Positions 23,986 to 34,751 of a stretch of DNA of 64,000 bases are shown piece after piece. Position 1 is the stretch's first letter, and the number at the start of each line of letters is the position of its first letter. This stretch comes from Spinellus fusiger (taxonomy: Eukaryota; Mucoromycota; Mucoromycetes; Mucorales; Phycomycetaceae). The DNA lies in contig JALLLS010000011.1 of assembly GCA_025094145.1 (NCBI GenBank), forward strand, positions 310,001-374,000, in the 5' to 3' direction. A model generated the notes under the pieces. It did no database searches. It had not been told where the DNA came from and saw only the letters and a list, made by a program, of their open reading frames with translations. The position numbers and the translations under genes were made by a program.

Positions 23986-24891
23986 GCTTACCTGATAATA
24001 GCCACTGTAATAGCCACTGTAATACCATGCCATCATTAAATTGGAGAGCATCTCGTTCTCTATTATGTATTCTTTAGCCTAGGAACTCTATCCACAGAGT
24101 GAGTTATTACTTGCCTTGTCCTGATGAACCTGGCATGGTGGGCATGGTGGGCATGGATGATGCTGTATTTTGGGCTGGGTAGTAGGTAGAGTCTGAGTAG
24201 GTATAGGCCTGTTCATGCTGCTGTTGCTGTTCTGTGTTTGTATTCTCTTCATAGACTTCTTCTTCCTCCTCCTCCTCTTCATAGATCTCCTCCTCCTCCT
24301 CCTCCTCTTCCTCATAGATCTCTTCCTCATTCTCCTCTTCACAAATATCTTCCTTGGGTGCCTCATGTACATTGGGATCTTCTTCTTTATAGATTCCTTC
24401 TTCTTCCTCTTCCTCTTCTTCCTCTTCCTCTTCTTCACAGATGTCTTCCTTGGGTGCCTCACGTACATTGGGATCTTCTTCCTTACTGTCAGACATGGAG
24501 GGTGTATCCACAGCTGCTTTCTTCAATACCGGCATCTATACAAATACCACAAATTAACTCTACCACTCTCCAAACCCACTGTGGACACTCACTCTTGTCT
24601 CGGTATCTGTAGGCACAGGCCGTTTACTAGAAGAGAAGGAAGTTACTGATACACCTGGACGTGGAATATCAGCTGGATCTGGACACATCACTCCTCTAGG
24701 CTTACTGTCCGTATCTTTGCTATGGTACGTCTATTCAACACACTGTAAGCCGAGTCTGATACACAGCCGCCACTTGCTTTGTAGCCTCTAAGCACTGAGC
24801 TCCAATAAGTGATCAAGTCAATGTCTCCCCACACATCCTGAGCGTATGTCAGTGTTATGAATGACCAGGCAGTGACAAACCTCTTGTCCAT
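23986..24891 (-). CDS. SMN1: Survival motor neuron (SMN) protein
   Basis: SMN scaffolds assembly of Sm rings on spliceosomal snRNAs. The N-terminal exon contains YAQDVWGDIDLITYW, matching the conserved Gemin2-binding helix. The last clear exon (about 24055-23992) reads LSNLMMAWYYSGYYSGYY, the YG box that drives SMN self-association. Between them is a P-rich exon (about 24690-24595) and a glutamate-rich exon (24535-24111) in which the block EEDPNVxEAPKEDICEE occurs twice. No Tudor domain is visible, as in fission yeast SMN. The splice after the first exon and the final residues after the YG box could not be fixed. The start at 24891 is the first ATG in frame with the Gemin2-binding motif and may not be the true one. 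It lies upstream of BRCC36 on the same strand. Confidence 0.85.
24235..24470. repeat. GAA/GAG-rich coding repeat in SMN
   Basis: Minus-strand GAA/GAG triplets encode poly-glutamate. Two near-identical 17-residue acidic blocks flank it, evidence of a tandem duplication in the exon. Confidence 0.8.
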
Positions 24892-25194
24892 CTACATGTG
24901 TGTCTTTGGGGCAATCCATAGGGCTTTATCTGTCCAAGTGCTTATGGATGTGACACTTTCTTTTTTTTCTTTTTGTATTCTTCAGAGAGGAAGAGTGTGA
25001 CAGGCATTTTTCACCAGACACTGTAGATCAACACCTTGCACCTTGCTCTTATAGCACCAATGCAATAATAGAGAAGGAGAGACTTGTCACCAAGAACAAA
25101 GGACTTTGCATTATCTTTATTTCTGTGTTGATAGAAAGGACGATGGGTTATCTGTTGTTTATTATTCCAGACATAAAGACAGCTTCAATACTTG
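24892..25194. other. Spacer between VAC1 end and SMN start
   Basis: Contains a T-rich tract near 24958-24970. I see no gene. It serves as 3' region of VAC1 and 5' region of SMN. Confidence 0.4.
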
Positions 25195-27570
25195 TTAGGC
25201 CGTTGAGTGGGCCTCAAGGGCATCCATTTCTGCACGCAGTTCTTCGAGACTCCCCTTTAATATCTTCACATCATCGTATTTCCGATTCTGCTGTGCGTCT
25301 TGAATAAACCCTTCTACAAGTGCATATTGCTCTCTGTAGGCATGAAGTTGGGTCTGTCTCTCTTGTGGGTCACTGGCCTTGGATTCTGCCAAGGTTTGCT
25401 TTCCTGGGCTTGTCTGGGAAGATGGATTCTTGTGGGTATTGAGGAGCCGTGGTAGCATTTGGAGAGGAAGCATGTTGCGCTGTAGGTACATACTGGCAGC
25501 AGCACCTACGTTGGCTTGGAGTCTTTTCAAGGGTGCTGTTGTGGCAGGAAGAGATCGAATGCTCTTGGAGAGAGAGTCATAAAGAGCAAAGTTATCCAGT
25601 AGAGATTTGCGGATGTGGGCGGCTGTTTGGTGGGTTTCTTGTGTTTGGTAGACGGATTTCTCATGTCTATTCGCATAAAGAAGAAAAAGAAAAGAAAAAA
25701 AGAACAGGTGTGTGTGTGTGAGCTCATCAGCAACACACCATTGGCCTATCCATGGGATTACCCAAGAACAAGAATCATTTCATGGAATTTAGGCAGCTGT
25801 TTCTCAATGGTGTTGCGGGTGACAGACAGTTGCTGGTAAAGATGGAAGATGGGCAGGGGTCGCATGGATTCCTCCCGCTTTGTTTTTCGGCTATTAGGAG
25901 TAAGAGTGTTAATGTATGCCTATGAAAAGAAAAAAAAAAGGTGCTTTTCTTTTCTTTTCTTTTCTTTAGCCCACTCGACTTGTAGACTGACCGGAATACA
26001 GATCTCTGACAATTACAGCAGGCCCGTGTATCTCCCACAGGCTCAGTCTCCACAGCATCTTTTTTATAGGGTAATGACAATAGTAATAATAAGGCAATAG
26101 CATAAGCCAACTTACTTTTGCACAGGGATAGCCTACCTGAGGACATGTTCAGGAACAGAGGAATCATCTTAGAACACCGAGTACTTCCACACACCACTTT
26201 TCCACACAAACGACAATGGTGTTTACGGTTGGTGAGTGTAAAAGAGTGCCTATTGCGTAAGACAAACGATCCTCCTTGCATGTATTCTTACATGCACAAT
26301 GGACATTTGAGTACTGTCTTGTCGTCTTCCCATGAGGCCACTGTCTGCTCACCCTCTATAGTCCAGTAGAGAAGTGAGTGGGATTCAGCAGGGAGCTGGT
26401 AGGCTTAGTTTACCTCTGTATTTCAGTTTCATGCTCAGGATACTGTTACTACTCGACACAAGAGGGGATCTTGGTGTTCTTAGACTGCCAAGACTGTCTT
26501 TGGAGGAGGAGGACTCTGATCTCTCGAGGCTAATGCTCCTCAAGGAAGAGGCAGGACTGTTGAGGACACCTGTGGGTCTCTCCAGACTCTTCCCAGTGTC
26601 TGTGCTGTAGTGGATTCTTGCAAGCTACCGTCCATTGAGCGATACGAAGGGTGTTTTTGGTTGGATAGGGAATACCATAGCACCCCAGCCTACCTTTTCC
26701 AAGCGTTTCTCTAGTCGGTTGCTCTCTAAATACACTCTCTCCATGGTTCTTTCTCTTCCCTTTAGAAACACATCGGATTTGCTGCGAGTGGCTCCTCTTG
26801 TTTCCATGTACTCTTGTCTACCAATAAAGCACCTGACACACACCTTGCACCAAATGCCATGGTGTGGGTCATGGTGTGCCTGTCGATTCAGCTTTATTTC
26901 ATACTGAGTGTGTGCTTCACAAAAGAGCCCACCACACCTAGACAACGCCTTGCTATCAACAACCTCCTATCCTCCCATCTCATCCTCCTATCCTCCTCTT
27001 GTTCTTACTGCCTACAGTGCTGTTTGCCTGCTCCACTCTTGCCAACGAGTCTGGTACATCCAGGCAGATAGCATGTATCATTGCCAGTCTCCTTGTGCCA
27101 GTGCTCCTTGCTGATAAACTCCCCTGCCTGTCTCTCGTTGTCAGAGGCAAAGAAAACAGGATGACTACTCTTTAAATGGAGGTTCTGAAGACTACTAATA
27201 AACGCAGGATCCACCATCTGCTTTAAAGAGCGTTCCACTGCACCTGTAGCACCACCACTGTAAGAGAAAGAGGAAGAGGAGGTAGCTGGAGAATAGGCGG
27301 ATGGAGACCGCCCCCCTGCACCAAGACTTGTCTGCACCCTTTTGTGTGCGTTGGTGAACCAGGACAGAAAGGCGCCCTTGGTATCTTCTTCATTATGGGC
27401 TGTGTCCAAGTGCTGTTCATGTCAGTACACCCCCTTGTCATTAGGGAGTTGCTTGCCTTGTTCAGGTTCTGTAGTGAGCCACAAGGACTGTCACAGATGG
27501 GACACGTAATACCATCTGTTGGTACATAGTCGTCATAGCTGTAGTGGGGTAATGAGCGGCTAGTGGTCAT
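25195..27570 (-). CDS. VAC1: VAC1/PEP7-like (rabenosyn-5 type) FYVE endosomal tethering protein
   Basis: VAC1/PEP7 binds PI3P and Rab5/Vps21-type GTPases to dock Golgi-derived vesicles at endosomes. The first exon (27570-27457) holds the C2H2 finger start CPICDSPCGSLQNLNK, completed in exon 2 by HLDTAHNEEDTKGAFLSWF. Then come EHWHKETGNDTCYLPGC and RCGGLFCEAHTQYEI (first FYVE-like finger), a coiled coil (LESNRLEKRLEK), a second FYVE-type finger with RKHHCRLCGKVVCGSTRC, and a C-terminal helix ALVEGFIQDAQQNRKYDDVK followed by LEELRAEMDALE, typical of the Rab-binding end. The first intron starts with GC rather than GT (27456-27413) and is needed to join the C2H2 finger. Internal exon borders between 26,950 and 25,530 are approximate. 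The stop is at 25195. Confidence 0.88.
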
Positions 27571-28308
27571 GACGCACAGCAGAGCCAAGCGTCTGAAAAG
27601 GAACACCTTGAGAGAGAGATTCTCATACTGCCGTCTGGATTTGAATCTCGGGGGGGAAAAAAAAAAAAAGAGAGTGAGTGAGTGAGTGAGTATGAGAGCA
27701 ATCCCAGACCAGAGTAAGATATTGGCATCCCGCCCCGGACAACTAAAACACACACATACAGCCATAGTTTGCTTTGATAGATTTAATCCCCGTTCTCAGA
27801 CACAATAGGCTGTGAAGAGGGTTTTGTATTTGTAATTTATTAAAGTCATCTCTTCTGACTTGTCTACACTATAAAACATTGACTGTAGACTGTATACTAA
27901 TAGAATGACGTATACCCCCTACGTCAAGCATACGGTTTTGCTTGTATAAAAAGAGAAAGAAAAAAGAAAGAAAAACCTTATAGCATCCACAAGACAGTGA
28001 AGATGTGAGATGTGAGATGTGATCTGCCCTCAGCCAGTGTGAATACAAAAACCCCCATGGTTGAATGTGTAGGGTAAGAATAAAATAGGATCATCATAGG
28101 GCAGTCACACACACATACATATACACATACACGTCTTGTTTGTCAACAACACTCCACACTCCAACACAATTCATCCATCAGTCCATTCTACACTGTTTTT
28201 GTTGCTGCCTATTTATTTTCAATCGTTCTATTCTATCTTTCTATTGGAAAAAGATACAAAAAAGACACCACGGAAAAGGGCTTCTTTTTTCAAGCACAAG
28301 AGAGATGT
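27571..28308. other. Intergenic: VAC1 promoter side
   Basis: Contains a GTGA/GAGT short repeat near 27672-27690, a polyA/G tract and the paired TGACGTA motif listed separately. No coding exon was recognised. Confidence 0.4.
27906..27926. promoter_or_regulatory. Paired CRE-like half sites
   Basis: TGACGTA and its exact inverse TACGTCA are separated by 7 bp, about 340 bp upstream of the VAC1 start. TGACGT is the core bound by ATF/CREB-type bZIP factors. A function here is inference. Confidence 0.3.
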
Positions 28309-29095
28309 TTAGGCGACCAAAGCAGAGGCAGTGGCAGACTCACTATAGGAAAAAAAGAAAAAAAGAGGTCAAGGGAGACAGTTACCGAGCATCAACAAGT
28401 GTGATTTTGTTTTGCTCTGCATAATGTCCAATATAGCAGTACAACCAGCCATCATAGAAGCCCTCTGATCCTTTATCTTTGAGTGATAGCAAGGAGGGTA
28501 GTGAGCATAGAAGCAGGCCACTTCATTCTTACCCTCCTTACTATCACCAGAAGATTCCACTCCAACCTATAGACACACATACACAATAAAAAAGGATACT
28601 ATTTCCAGGTAGGAGGCAATTGGCCAGAGGTCTTGTAGTAACGGGCAAGACGGTGGATACGGGACTCAATGAGAATGAGACGGTACTTGGAGTCCATGTC
28701 CTTGCGGTTACGTTCCATGTGCTTGCGGACAGACACAGCCTTCTTGATGAGGAAGTAAAGATCCTCAGGAATCTCAGGGGCGAGACCGTTCTTCTTAAGG
28801 ATACGGAGGATCTTGTTACCAGTGACACGGTTGACTTGGGGAACACCGTGGGAGTCACGGAGAACCACACCAATCTGGGCAGGGCAGAGACCCTTCTTGG
28901 CGTTCTTGCAGATCATGTCAACAACCTCCTCGGGGCTGGTCTTCAACCATGAAGGAGGAGAGCGACGGTAGGGAAGAGCGCTGCTAGAGATACCTTTGCC
29001 AGGAGTGTGCTATAAGAAGCCAGCGTAAGTATGTGCAGTGTCTATAGTCTGTGCAGTGTCTATAGTCTGTGCCATCAACTTACAAGACGACCCAT
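28309..29095 (-). CDS. RPS13: 40S ribosomal protein S13 (uS15)
   Basis: Three exons: 29095-29084 (12 nt, encoding MGRL), 29009-28600 and 28342-28309, together 151 residues, exactly the usual length. uS15 is a primary binder of 18S rRNA helix 22 in the small subunit. Motifs include [35 protein letters not shown]-like [33 protein letters not shown] and the closing [13 protein letters not shown]. The last exon is only 34 nt. Without it the frame stops right after WK, so a direct read would miss the conserved 11-residue tail. The intron that separates it (28599-28343, 257 nt) is about four times longer than typical introns here and holds a probable H/ACA snoRNA. Intron 1 has two copies of an 18-bp unit. 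Confidence 0.97.
28405..28555 (-). ncRNA. Candidate H/ACA box snoRNA in RPS13 intron 2
   Basis: On the minus strand the intron folds into two hairpins. The first pairs GTGATAGTAAGGAGGGTA (547-530) with TACCCTCCTTGCTATCAC (500-483), 18 bp with one G-U, all offset by 28,000. Next comes AGATAA (28478-28473), which fits the H box ANANNA. A second hairpin (28461-28414) follows. An ACA at 28410-28408 sits three nucleotides before the proposed 3' end at 28405. The layout hairpin-hinge-hairpin-tail and the 150-nt length fit H/ACA RNAs, which guide pseudouridylation. Ribosomal protein introns commonly host snoRNAs. I did not identify the target. The 5' end is approximate. Confidence 0.55.
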
Positions 29096-29421
29096 ATTGA
29101 CGATAGAAGATCTTTAGTAGAAAAAAAGAGAAAGACAAATAGAAATAGAACCCTGCCCTCTTATTTAAGGCAGTAAAAATTTTTTCATTCCAGTCACATA
29201 TACCCGACACCTCACATCCGACAGCCTTCTATGCTGCGTTGATTGAATTGTGCCCTCTCTCCTCCCTCTTGGCTCTGTGCGGAGATTCTCCACAAGATTG
29301 GAAAATAGAAAAGCCACCTTATGGTGTCAATAGACAAAGCCAGCTATGGATTGATATCTCTATCAATCTATAAATATAGATATAAAAAAGACAGTCATGC
29401 TTTTATTCATGGAGTGTGGAT

Positions 29422-30988
29422 TCATGGATGGGTGGGCTTGACTTCACCAAGGAACAGCGTCTTATCCGTGCTGCAGCTCATAAGAATGGGCTCTTTGGGA
29501 TGCCAGTCCACTCCATTGACACTTCCCTTGTGGCCTGGGAGCTTATAAAGGATCTTCCCAGACTCCACATCCCATACAACCACGGTTCTATCAGCAGAAC
29601 CACAGGCAATTTGTGAGTCATTGGTGGACCAACAGGGCTTGATCAGGTTCTTCTCGAATCCATGGGGTGCTCCCTCAAAGACCTTGATGCATCGGTTGGC
29701 AGGGGAGAAGGGCTTGACATTCCATACACACACTAGCATAGCAATAGACCATCAACAACAGCACCTTTTTCTCTTCTCTTTCTCTTCTCTTCTCTTTCTC
29801 TTCTCTTCTTTCTGCTGTAGGTTACCTGTGTTGTCCATGGCATTCGACAGCAAATAAGACCCATCATGACTCAATGACATGCCTGTAATCGTATCCAAAT
29901 GACCCTCCAGTGTGTAGGAAACCGCCTTGTTGCGTAGATCCCATACCTTGATCTCATTGTCCAATCCACCCGAATACACCATATCACCTGCATCACTGAA
30001 ACAGACACTGGTGACTTGGTATTTATCCTCCAGTGTCTGGGTGGCCTCCTTCTCTCTGCTGTCCCATAGCTTGATGGTGCTGTCATCACTGCCCGACACT
30101 ACCAACTCAGGTCCTCTGCGGGCTACCTGGCAGCTGTTCACAGCCAAACCATGGCCCTTCCACTTTCTAATTCTCTCTCCTGTCTTGGCATCCCATATAG
30201 CCACTGTTCTATCGGCAGAACAACTGAACAGCTGGCTGTGATTGAGTGGAGTGAGTGGAGTGACTTGGTGCCAGAGAAAATAGAGTGCATTACCTTGCAT
30301 CTCTTGACCAATGCACATCCATAATAGCATTCGAATGTCCCTTTAATACACCGTAATTGTCGCTCTCTCCGTAAGTATTCCACAGCACTGTTCTCCACCC
30401 CCAGTTCAGTTCAGTTCAGTTCAGTTCAGTTCAGTTCAGTCCAGTTCAATCCAGTCTAGTTCTTTCTTATTCTCTCATGACACACTCCTTTCTATAGTAC
30501 ACTACTAGTCGACAGCACCTACATATCTGTCGGTCATAAGAGGCAGATGCAATGTGTTCTCCACTAGGATCAAATTCACAGGCAAAGATTTCTCCCTTGA
30601 CGCGTGAATAATGGTTGACGCTTCATGCTTACTTGGTGTCCTGAGAGTTGCATGACAGGGGCATCAAGGCTGGATGTGCGTCTGACCTAGGATGAGAGAG
30701 AGAGAAAGAGAGAGAGAAATAACAAATAACAAATAGAAGAAAAAAAAGTACGAGTCATTGAGGATGCTTCTGCTTCTGCTTCTGCTTCCATCTATCTCTA
30801 TCTCTATCTCTCATTCTCTTCATCACTTTATAGACAGAAAGAGAACTATTTACCGTGCCAATAATAGAGTGCTTTATACCCGATCGCTCACTGGACAGTG
30901 TCACCACCGCGTCATTACTGTCCTGCTTTGCCCGTTTTATCACTGCACTGCCTGCTAATGGCGGTGAATCCTTTCTCTTTTCTGACAT
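29422..30988 (-). CDS. SNRNP40: U5 snRNP 40-kDa WD40 protein (SNRNP40)
   Basis: A seven-blade WD40 protein of the U5 snRNP that contacts Prp8 and Brr2. Exons on the minus strand read, in order, a basic N-terminus with VIKRAKQD, VMQLSGHQ, GEIFACEFDPSGEHIASASYD, VLWNTYGESDNYGVLKGHSN, FSCSADRTVAIWDAKTGERI, VVSGSDDSTIKLWDSREKEA, VYSGGLDNEIKVWDLRNKAV, SYLLSNAMDNT, then VWNVKPFSPANRCIKVFEG and HGFEKNLIKPCWSTNDSQIA. The phrase NVKPF...RC.K.F.G..H.FEKNL is specific to the U5-40K protein. The start ATG is 30988-30986, the stop at 29422. The intron near 30400-30450 contains tandem TTCAG units. The gene shares a 200-bp divergent promoter with mL50. With U6 and SMN, it is the third spliceosome-related gene in the window. 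Confidence 0.95.
30403..30452. repeat. TTCAG pentanucleotide repeat in SNRNP40 intron
   Basis: Nine or so GTTCA/TTCAG units, degenerating to CCAGTTC at the right. The position lies between two WD40 exons. Confidence 0.9.
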
Positions 30989-31187
30989 GTGACGGAATAA
31001 AAAGAGGAAAAAAAAAGAAGCAGCACCAGCAGCAGCAGCAGTGAAAGGAAGAAACCGTCTCCGCGTTGTTTGCTGTCGAGACATGAGCAGTCACTCCTCC
31101 CTCCTTCCACCCCCTTTTTTTTCTTTTCTTTCTTTCTTTTTTTTTCTTTTTTTTTCTTTTTTTTTCTCTTTTTTTCTTCTTTTTCTT
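30989..31187. promoter_or_regulatory. Divergent promoter SNRNP40 / mL50
   Basis: The two start codons are only 199 bp apart on opposite strands. The mL50 side is an almost pure TTTTTTTTC pyrimidine tract (31115-31185). Control elements must be shared or overlap. Confidence 0.6.
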
Positions 31188-31975
31188 ATGTTACGTTCTC
31201 TTGTTCAAGTGGGTGGTGCAGCAAGAAGTGTTCATACCACAGCCATAAGAAGAAGCCAAGGTGGCAGTGTGTTTAGTCGGTTGAACCCATGGGCCAAGAC
31301 ACCTGTAGTGACACCCACCGAGGCTACTGAGGCCACCGAGACCACAACCAACGATACACCTGTGCCTGTGTTTGATGTCAAGTACACAGAAGAGCCTCAA
31401 TTTGTTTCGTGAGTCCACAGATACAGAAAAAAGGAGAAAACAAAAAAGCCCCCTCCTTTCACTGACTGACTGACTGACTGACCTGTTTCTACATGATATT
31501 TAGATGGAAGGCCTATCCTCCTATAGAAGACCTAGAGACCCTTTCCTCCACTGTGCGTAGTGTGGTGCTAGAGACAGTTGCTGATACACAAGAGTCACAG
31601 TGGGAGACTGTTTCTCTCCGGGAAGTAGCTACCAAGTTCTCGGTAAGTCATCCACTCCCTCTCTTCCTTTTATTATTTATTTATTTATATTTATATTTAT
31701 ATTGATATATATATATATATTCACTATATCAATGGGTTGGGTATTGATGGGATATTGTGTATGTTGATTGGATCCAGGTTATCAAGGAGACAATGAAGCG
31801 CACAGGCAAACTCATTCCTAACCACGTACTCAACGATATTCATACAGCAGGAGATGTGCTGGCCTATTTCAATCAGGAGAAAGTACAGACAACAGCAGCA
31901 GCATCCATTGAGAAGTATTTTGAGGATCATCAAGACAGTTTACCTGCCAATATGTCTTTTGCCCCAAGAAAGTGA
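31188..31975 (+). CDS. MRPL50: Mitochondrial large-subunit ribosomal protein mL50
   Basis: Three exons in phase (31188-31408, 31504-31642, 31778-31975) encode about 185 residues. mL50 is a small mitochondrial-specific protein of the large mitoribosomal subunit with an acyl-carrier-protein-like fold. The N-terminus (MLRSLVQVGGAARSVHTTA) is a clear mitochondrial presequence. WKAYPPIEDLE, LREVATKFSVIKETMKRTGK and LIPNHVLNDIHTAGDVLAYF match the fungal mL50 pattern of a conserved IPN...L..I.T..DV motif. The short protein and shared features with general ACP-like domains leave some doubt. It is divergent from SNRNP40. Confidence 0.75.
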
Positions 31976-32259
31976 TGAAGCAAGTGAACAGTGGAAAGAG
32001 AGAGAGAGAGAGAGAAACAACGGTAAAATAGTAATAAAACATTCATTCTTTTTTATTTTTGATATACATTAAATACATGAGGTGGGTTGAACCCTTTCTT
32101 CTGCTGGTAGAAGAGTGTGTATGTAGATGGGTGGGTTGTGGAGATGGGTGTAGATATAACTATAGATAGGTGTCTGTAGTGTGAATAGAGATGCATCAGT
32201 GGAGGTGTGTGGACTGTTCTTAAAGTCCACTGTATGGAGATAAACAAATGGCTCATGTC

Positions 32260-34751
32260 ATGCGCTGACTTAGGTCTTGCAACAAATGGCCATGCATTGT
32301 CCATGTATCGGTCGTATCTACATGGCCAAAATACAGGCCAAATAACTCACCATGGCCATTGCACTGGTAAAGACAGTTGAATCGATGGCTTTCCACTGGC
32401 TGCAGTTGTAATTCTCGTTCATCTTCCCTACAGGCAAGTCCAACACAGACCATTTGCCTTGACTACAGAAAGACAGAGAGACAGAGAGAAAACCCCGTCC
32501 ACCAGTTCATATAAGCCTGCATTCTATTGTAGCTCTACTATAGTTATATTTACCAGTTTCTTAAGATGAGCAAGGGTGGGCCACTGCCACAGAGAAGGCA
32601 TCTGTAGTGTGATTGCCTGGAGTTGACTTAGATCTGTCAGTTGAGGAGCCATCATTCTATCCTCCTGCAAGTAGATAAAGTGCACCAGTCCAGGGTACGT
32701 GGCCACAAATGAAAGAATAGTAAAGTGGGTGGCTTCTTTTGTTTGAAGAAAGGAGGAGAAATCCCGAAGATCCTCTTGCAGGGTAGATCGGAAGGCTCTA
32801 AGATGTTCGTAGTAGGCTTCTTCCATGGATCTGTTCTGTCTTGCTGTAGGCGCAAGTGACTGTGAGTGATAAAGATGAGTTGGATGCTTGTTTGCTGCTG
32901 TTGATCATGTGTACCTTTTCCTCTTCTTTGGATATCACCACGGCACAGACCCCTTCTGCTACTGAGGTGACATAGATGGAGCACGGAGAAAGAGCATCGC
33001 CCCTCAGCACCCATCGCCACAGTAGCATCCCTTGCAGATCTGGGTCCTGAAGAGACTCTTTATCCCCATACAGGAAGGTCCCCAACATGCTTTTGACGGA
33101 TTCCTTGGTGGTGGTGGGTTCGGCTAGACTGTGGGTGCATGACTGGCTTTTAGGGGAGGTGCCTGGTGATTGAGAAAAGTACTTGTAGAGGGTGTCGGTG
33201 GGGAAACTGCTGGACAAGGCACGGACCATATAGTCCTCAGAGGCAGAAAAGTGTCGTTGTTTGGCCGTGGCATTGCGAGGGAGTTCTGAGGGAGGATCTC
33301 TGCTCCAGTCAGTTCCTTGTGGAGGTTCCTTGTGAAGAAGGAGTTCCTGTGGATGAGGAAGATGCGACAAGAGGTGGTTGTAGACTAGAGGGGGTGGGCT
33401 ACTCCAAGAGACAGAGGGAACAGCATCAGAATAGGAGACATAAGTTACAAAGGATGACTTTCTGCGTAGTTTGAAGGGTGTAGAAGTAGAAATGAAGACG
33501 GAAGAAGGTTGGATGTGGGGTTCAGAGACAGAAGAAGAGCCTAATCGAGTGGAGGATGTGGTGGAGGGACTTTCTGCCACTGACATTTTATCAAAAGAAC
33601 TCTCCAGACTGCTGTTTATATTTTATTAGTCTCTTTTGTGTGTTATCTATATCTCTATCCATATTTCTATTTACATTTCTATTTACATTTCTATCCATAT
33701 TTCTATCTACATTTCTATCTACATTTCTATCTACATTTCCATCCACATCTCTATCCACATCTCTATCCACATAGGTGGGTGTGTTGATGATGACTTACAA
33801 GGGTCTGTCCATGGGTTGGGAAGAAGTGTCCATTTGAGAATGAGTGGAGGCATCCATTGGATTTGAATAGGCCTTTTCTTTTTCACTCTCTGCCAAGTAC
33901 TGAGTGACCAGTAGCTGAAGAAACATAAGGAGATGTTCAGGGACATTGGGATGCTCTTGACTGCTGTAACAACGAGACACTATCTTATCCTTGGCAAATA
34001 AGAATGCATGTGTCCAATGTCGCATGCTGTGATGGGTATCGCACATGGAGCAGTCTTGTGAAGAGTGTTGCTGTTGGTGTTGGTGTTGTTGGTAGTATCT
34101 CACAGCAGAAAAGGTGCGTTTGGGTGGTGTAAAGAAGGAAGCAAGGGTGGAGGATGGTTTGGGAGAAGACTGTAGACTACAACACGCATTCTCAAGACAG
34201 TCTCTGAGTCTGTTCCTCAGGTCTTCATGCACTTGGAGCTGTTCTACACAGCAGAGGATGTTCTTTGCAGAAGGGTGTTTTGTCAGAAATGGCAGTTGAG
34301 AGAGACACTCTGCCACTGTGTCGGACGATAGACTGGGTAGACTGGTGCGGTGAGGACGAGAGAGTGTAGGCCCTTGTAGCTGTGTATGCCACTGTGGTCC
34401 GTAGTTGAACTGTAGGAAGCAGTCCAACATGCCAAGATGGTGGTCGAGTAGGCTTACAGGCAGTGCCTTGTTTTTTGTCCATGCTACATAAAACAGATTA
34501 TGCTTCTGTGCCTGGGGTCAGTACCCAAACCAGCAACTGTTCTCTTCTTCTATTCCTACCTCCCAAAATGCAACTGTTCTCTTTCCAGACTTAATATACT
34601 GAATCTGGTCATGAAAGTTGGCCTTGATGAGGTCTTTAATGAGCAGCAAGGGTAGAAAGCGTAACTTGCTCTCTTGTGGCGATACATTGTCTTCGGGTGA
34701 TAATGGGTAGATGATGTCTCCAGATTTGTTGAGTATAAAATAAGTGATCAT
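32260..34751 (-). CDS. HPS1: HPS1 homologue (BLOC-3 subunit, longin-domain protein)
   Basis: HPS1 pairs with HPS4 as BLOC-3, a Rab32/38 exchange factor for lysosome-related organelles. The first exon reads MITYFILNKSGDIIYPLSPE, a longin-like start. It is spliced to AQKHNLFYVAW and LLDHHLGMLDCFLQFNYGP, as in the HPS1 N-terminus. A long disordered middle with a KLRRKSS patch follows. The C-terminal part contains LRAFRSTLQEDLRDFSSFLQ and then FVATYPGLVHFIYLQEDRMMAP, which matches the HPS1 phrase DFPGLVHFIY...MVAP. A later exon (about 32460-32347) reads QGKWSVLDLPVGKMNENYN. The last exon lies at about 32304-32230 but its frame is uncertain. The N-terminal exon borders (34751-34560, 34533-33797, 33622-32842) keep phase. 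BLOC-3 is absent from most studied fungi, so this is noteworthy. Confidence 0.8.
33655..33770. repeat. ATTTCTATCTAC 12-bp repeat, intronic in HPS1
   Basis: About nine degenerate 12-bp units (TACATTTCTATC). They fall in the intron between the HPS1 exons ending near 33797 and beginning near 33622. Confidence 0.85.

Noticed and set aside
24215..24649. Plus-strand leucine/proline-rich frames
   Set aside because: Shadows of the glutamate-rich SMN exon on the other strand.
28405..28555. C/D-box snoRNA in the RPS13 intron
   Set aside because: An ATGATGG is present, but there is no CTGA D box at a proper distance and no terminal stem; the H/ACA layout fits better.
28369..28560. Minus-strand frame after the RPS13 exon as an alternative C-terminus
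   Set aside because: A downstream 34-nt exon restores the conserved RPS13 tail exactly, and the segment fits an intronic snoRNA better.
33655..33770. 12-bp direct repeats as minisatellite with coding role
   Set aside because: They lie between HPS1 exons and are removed by an in-phase splice.
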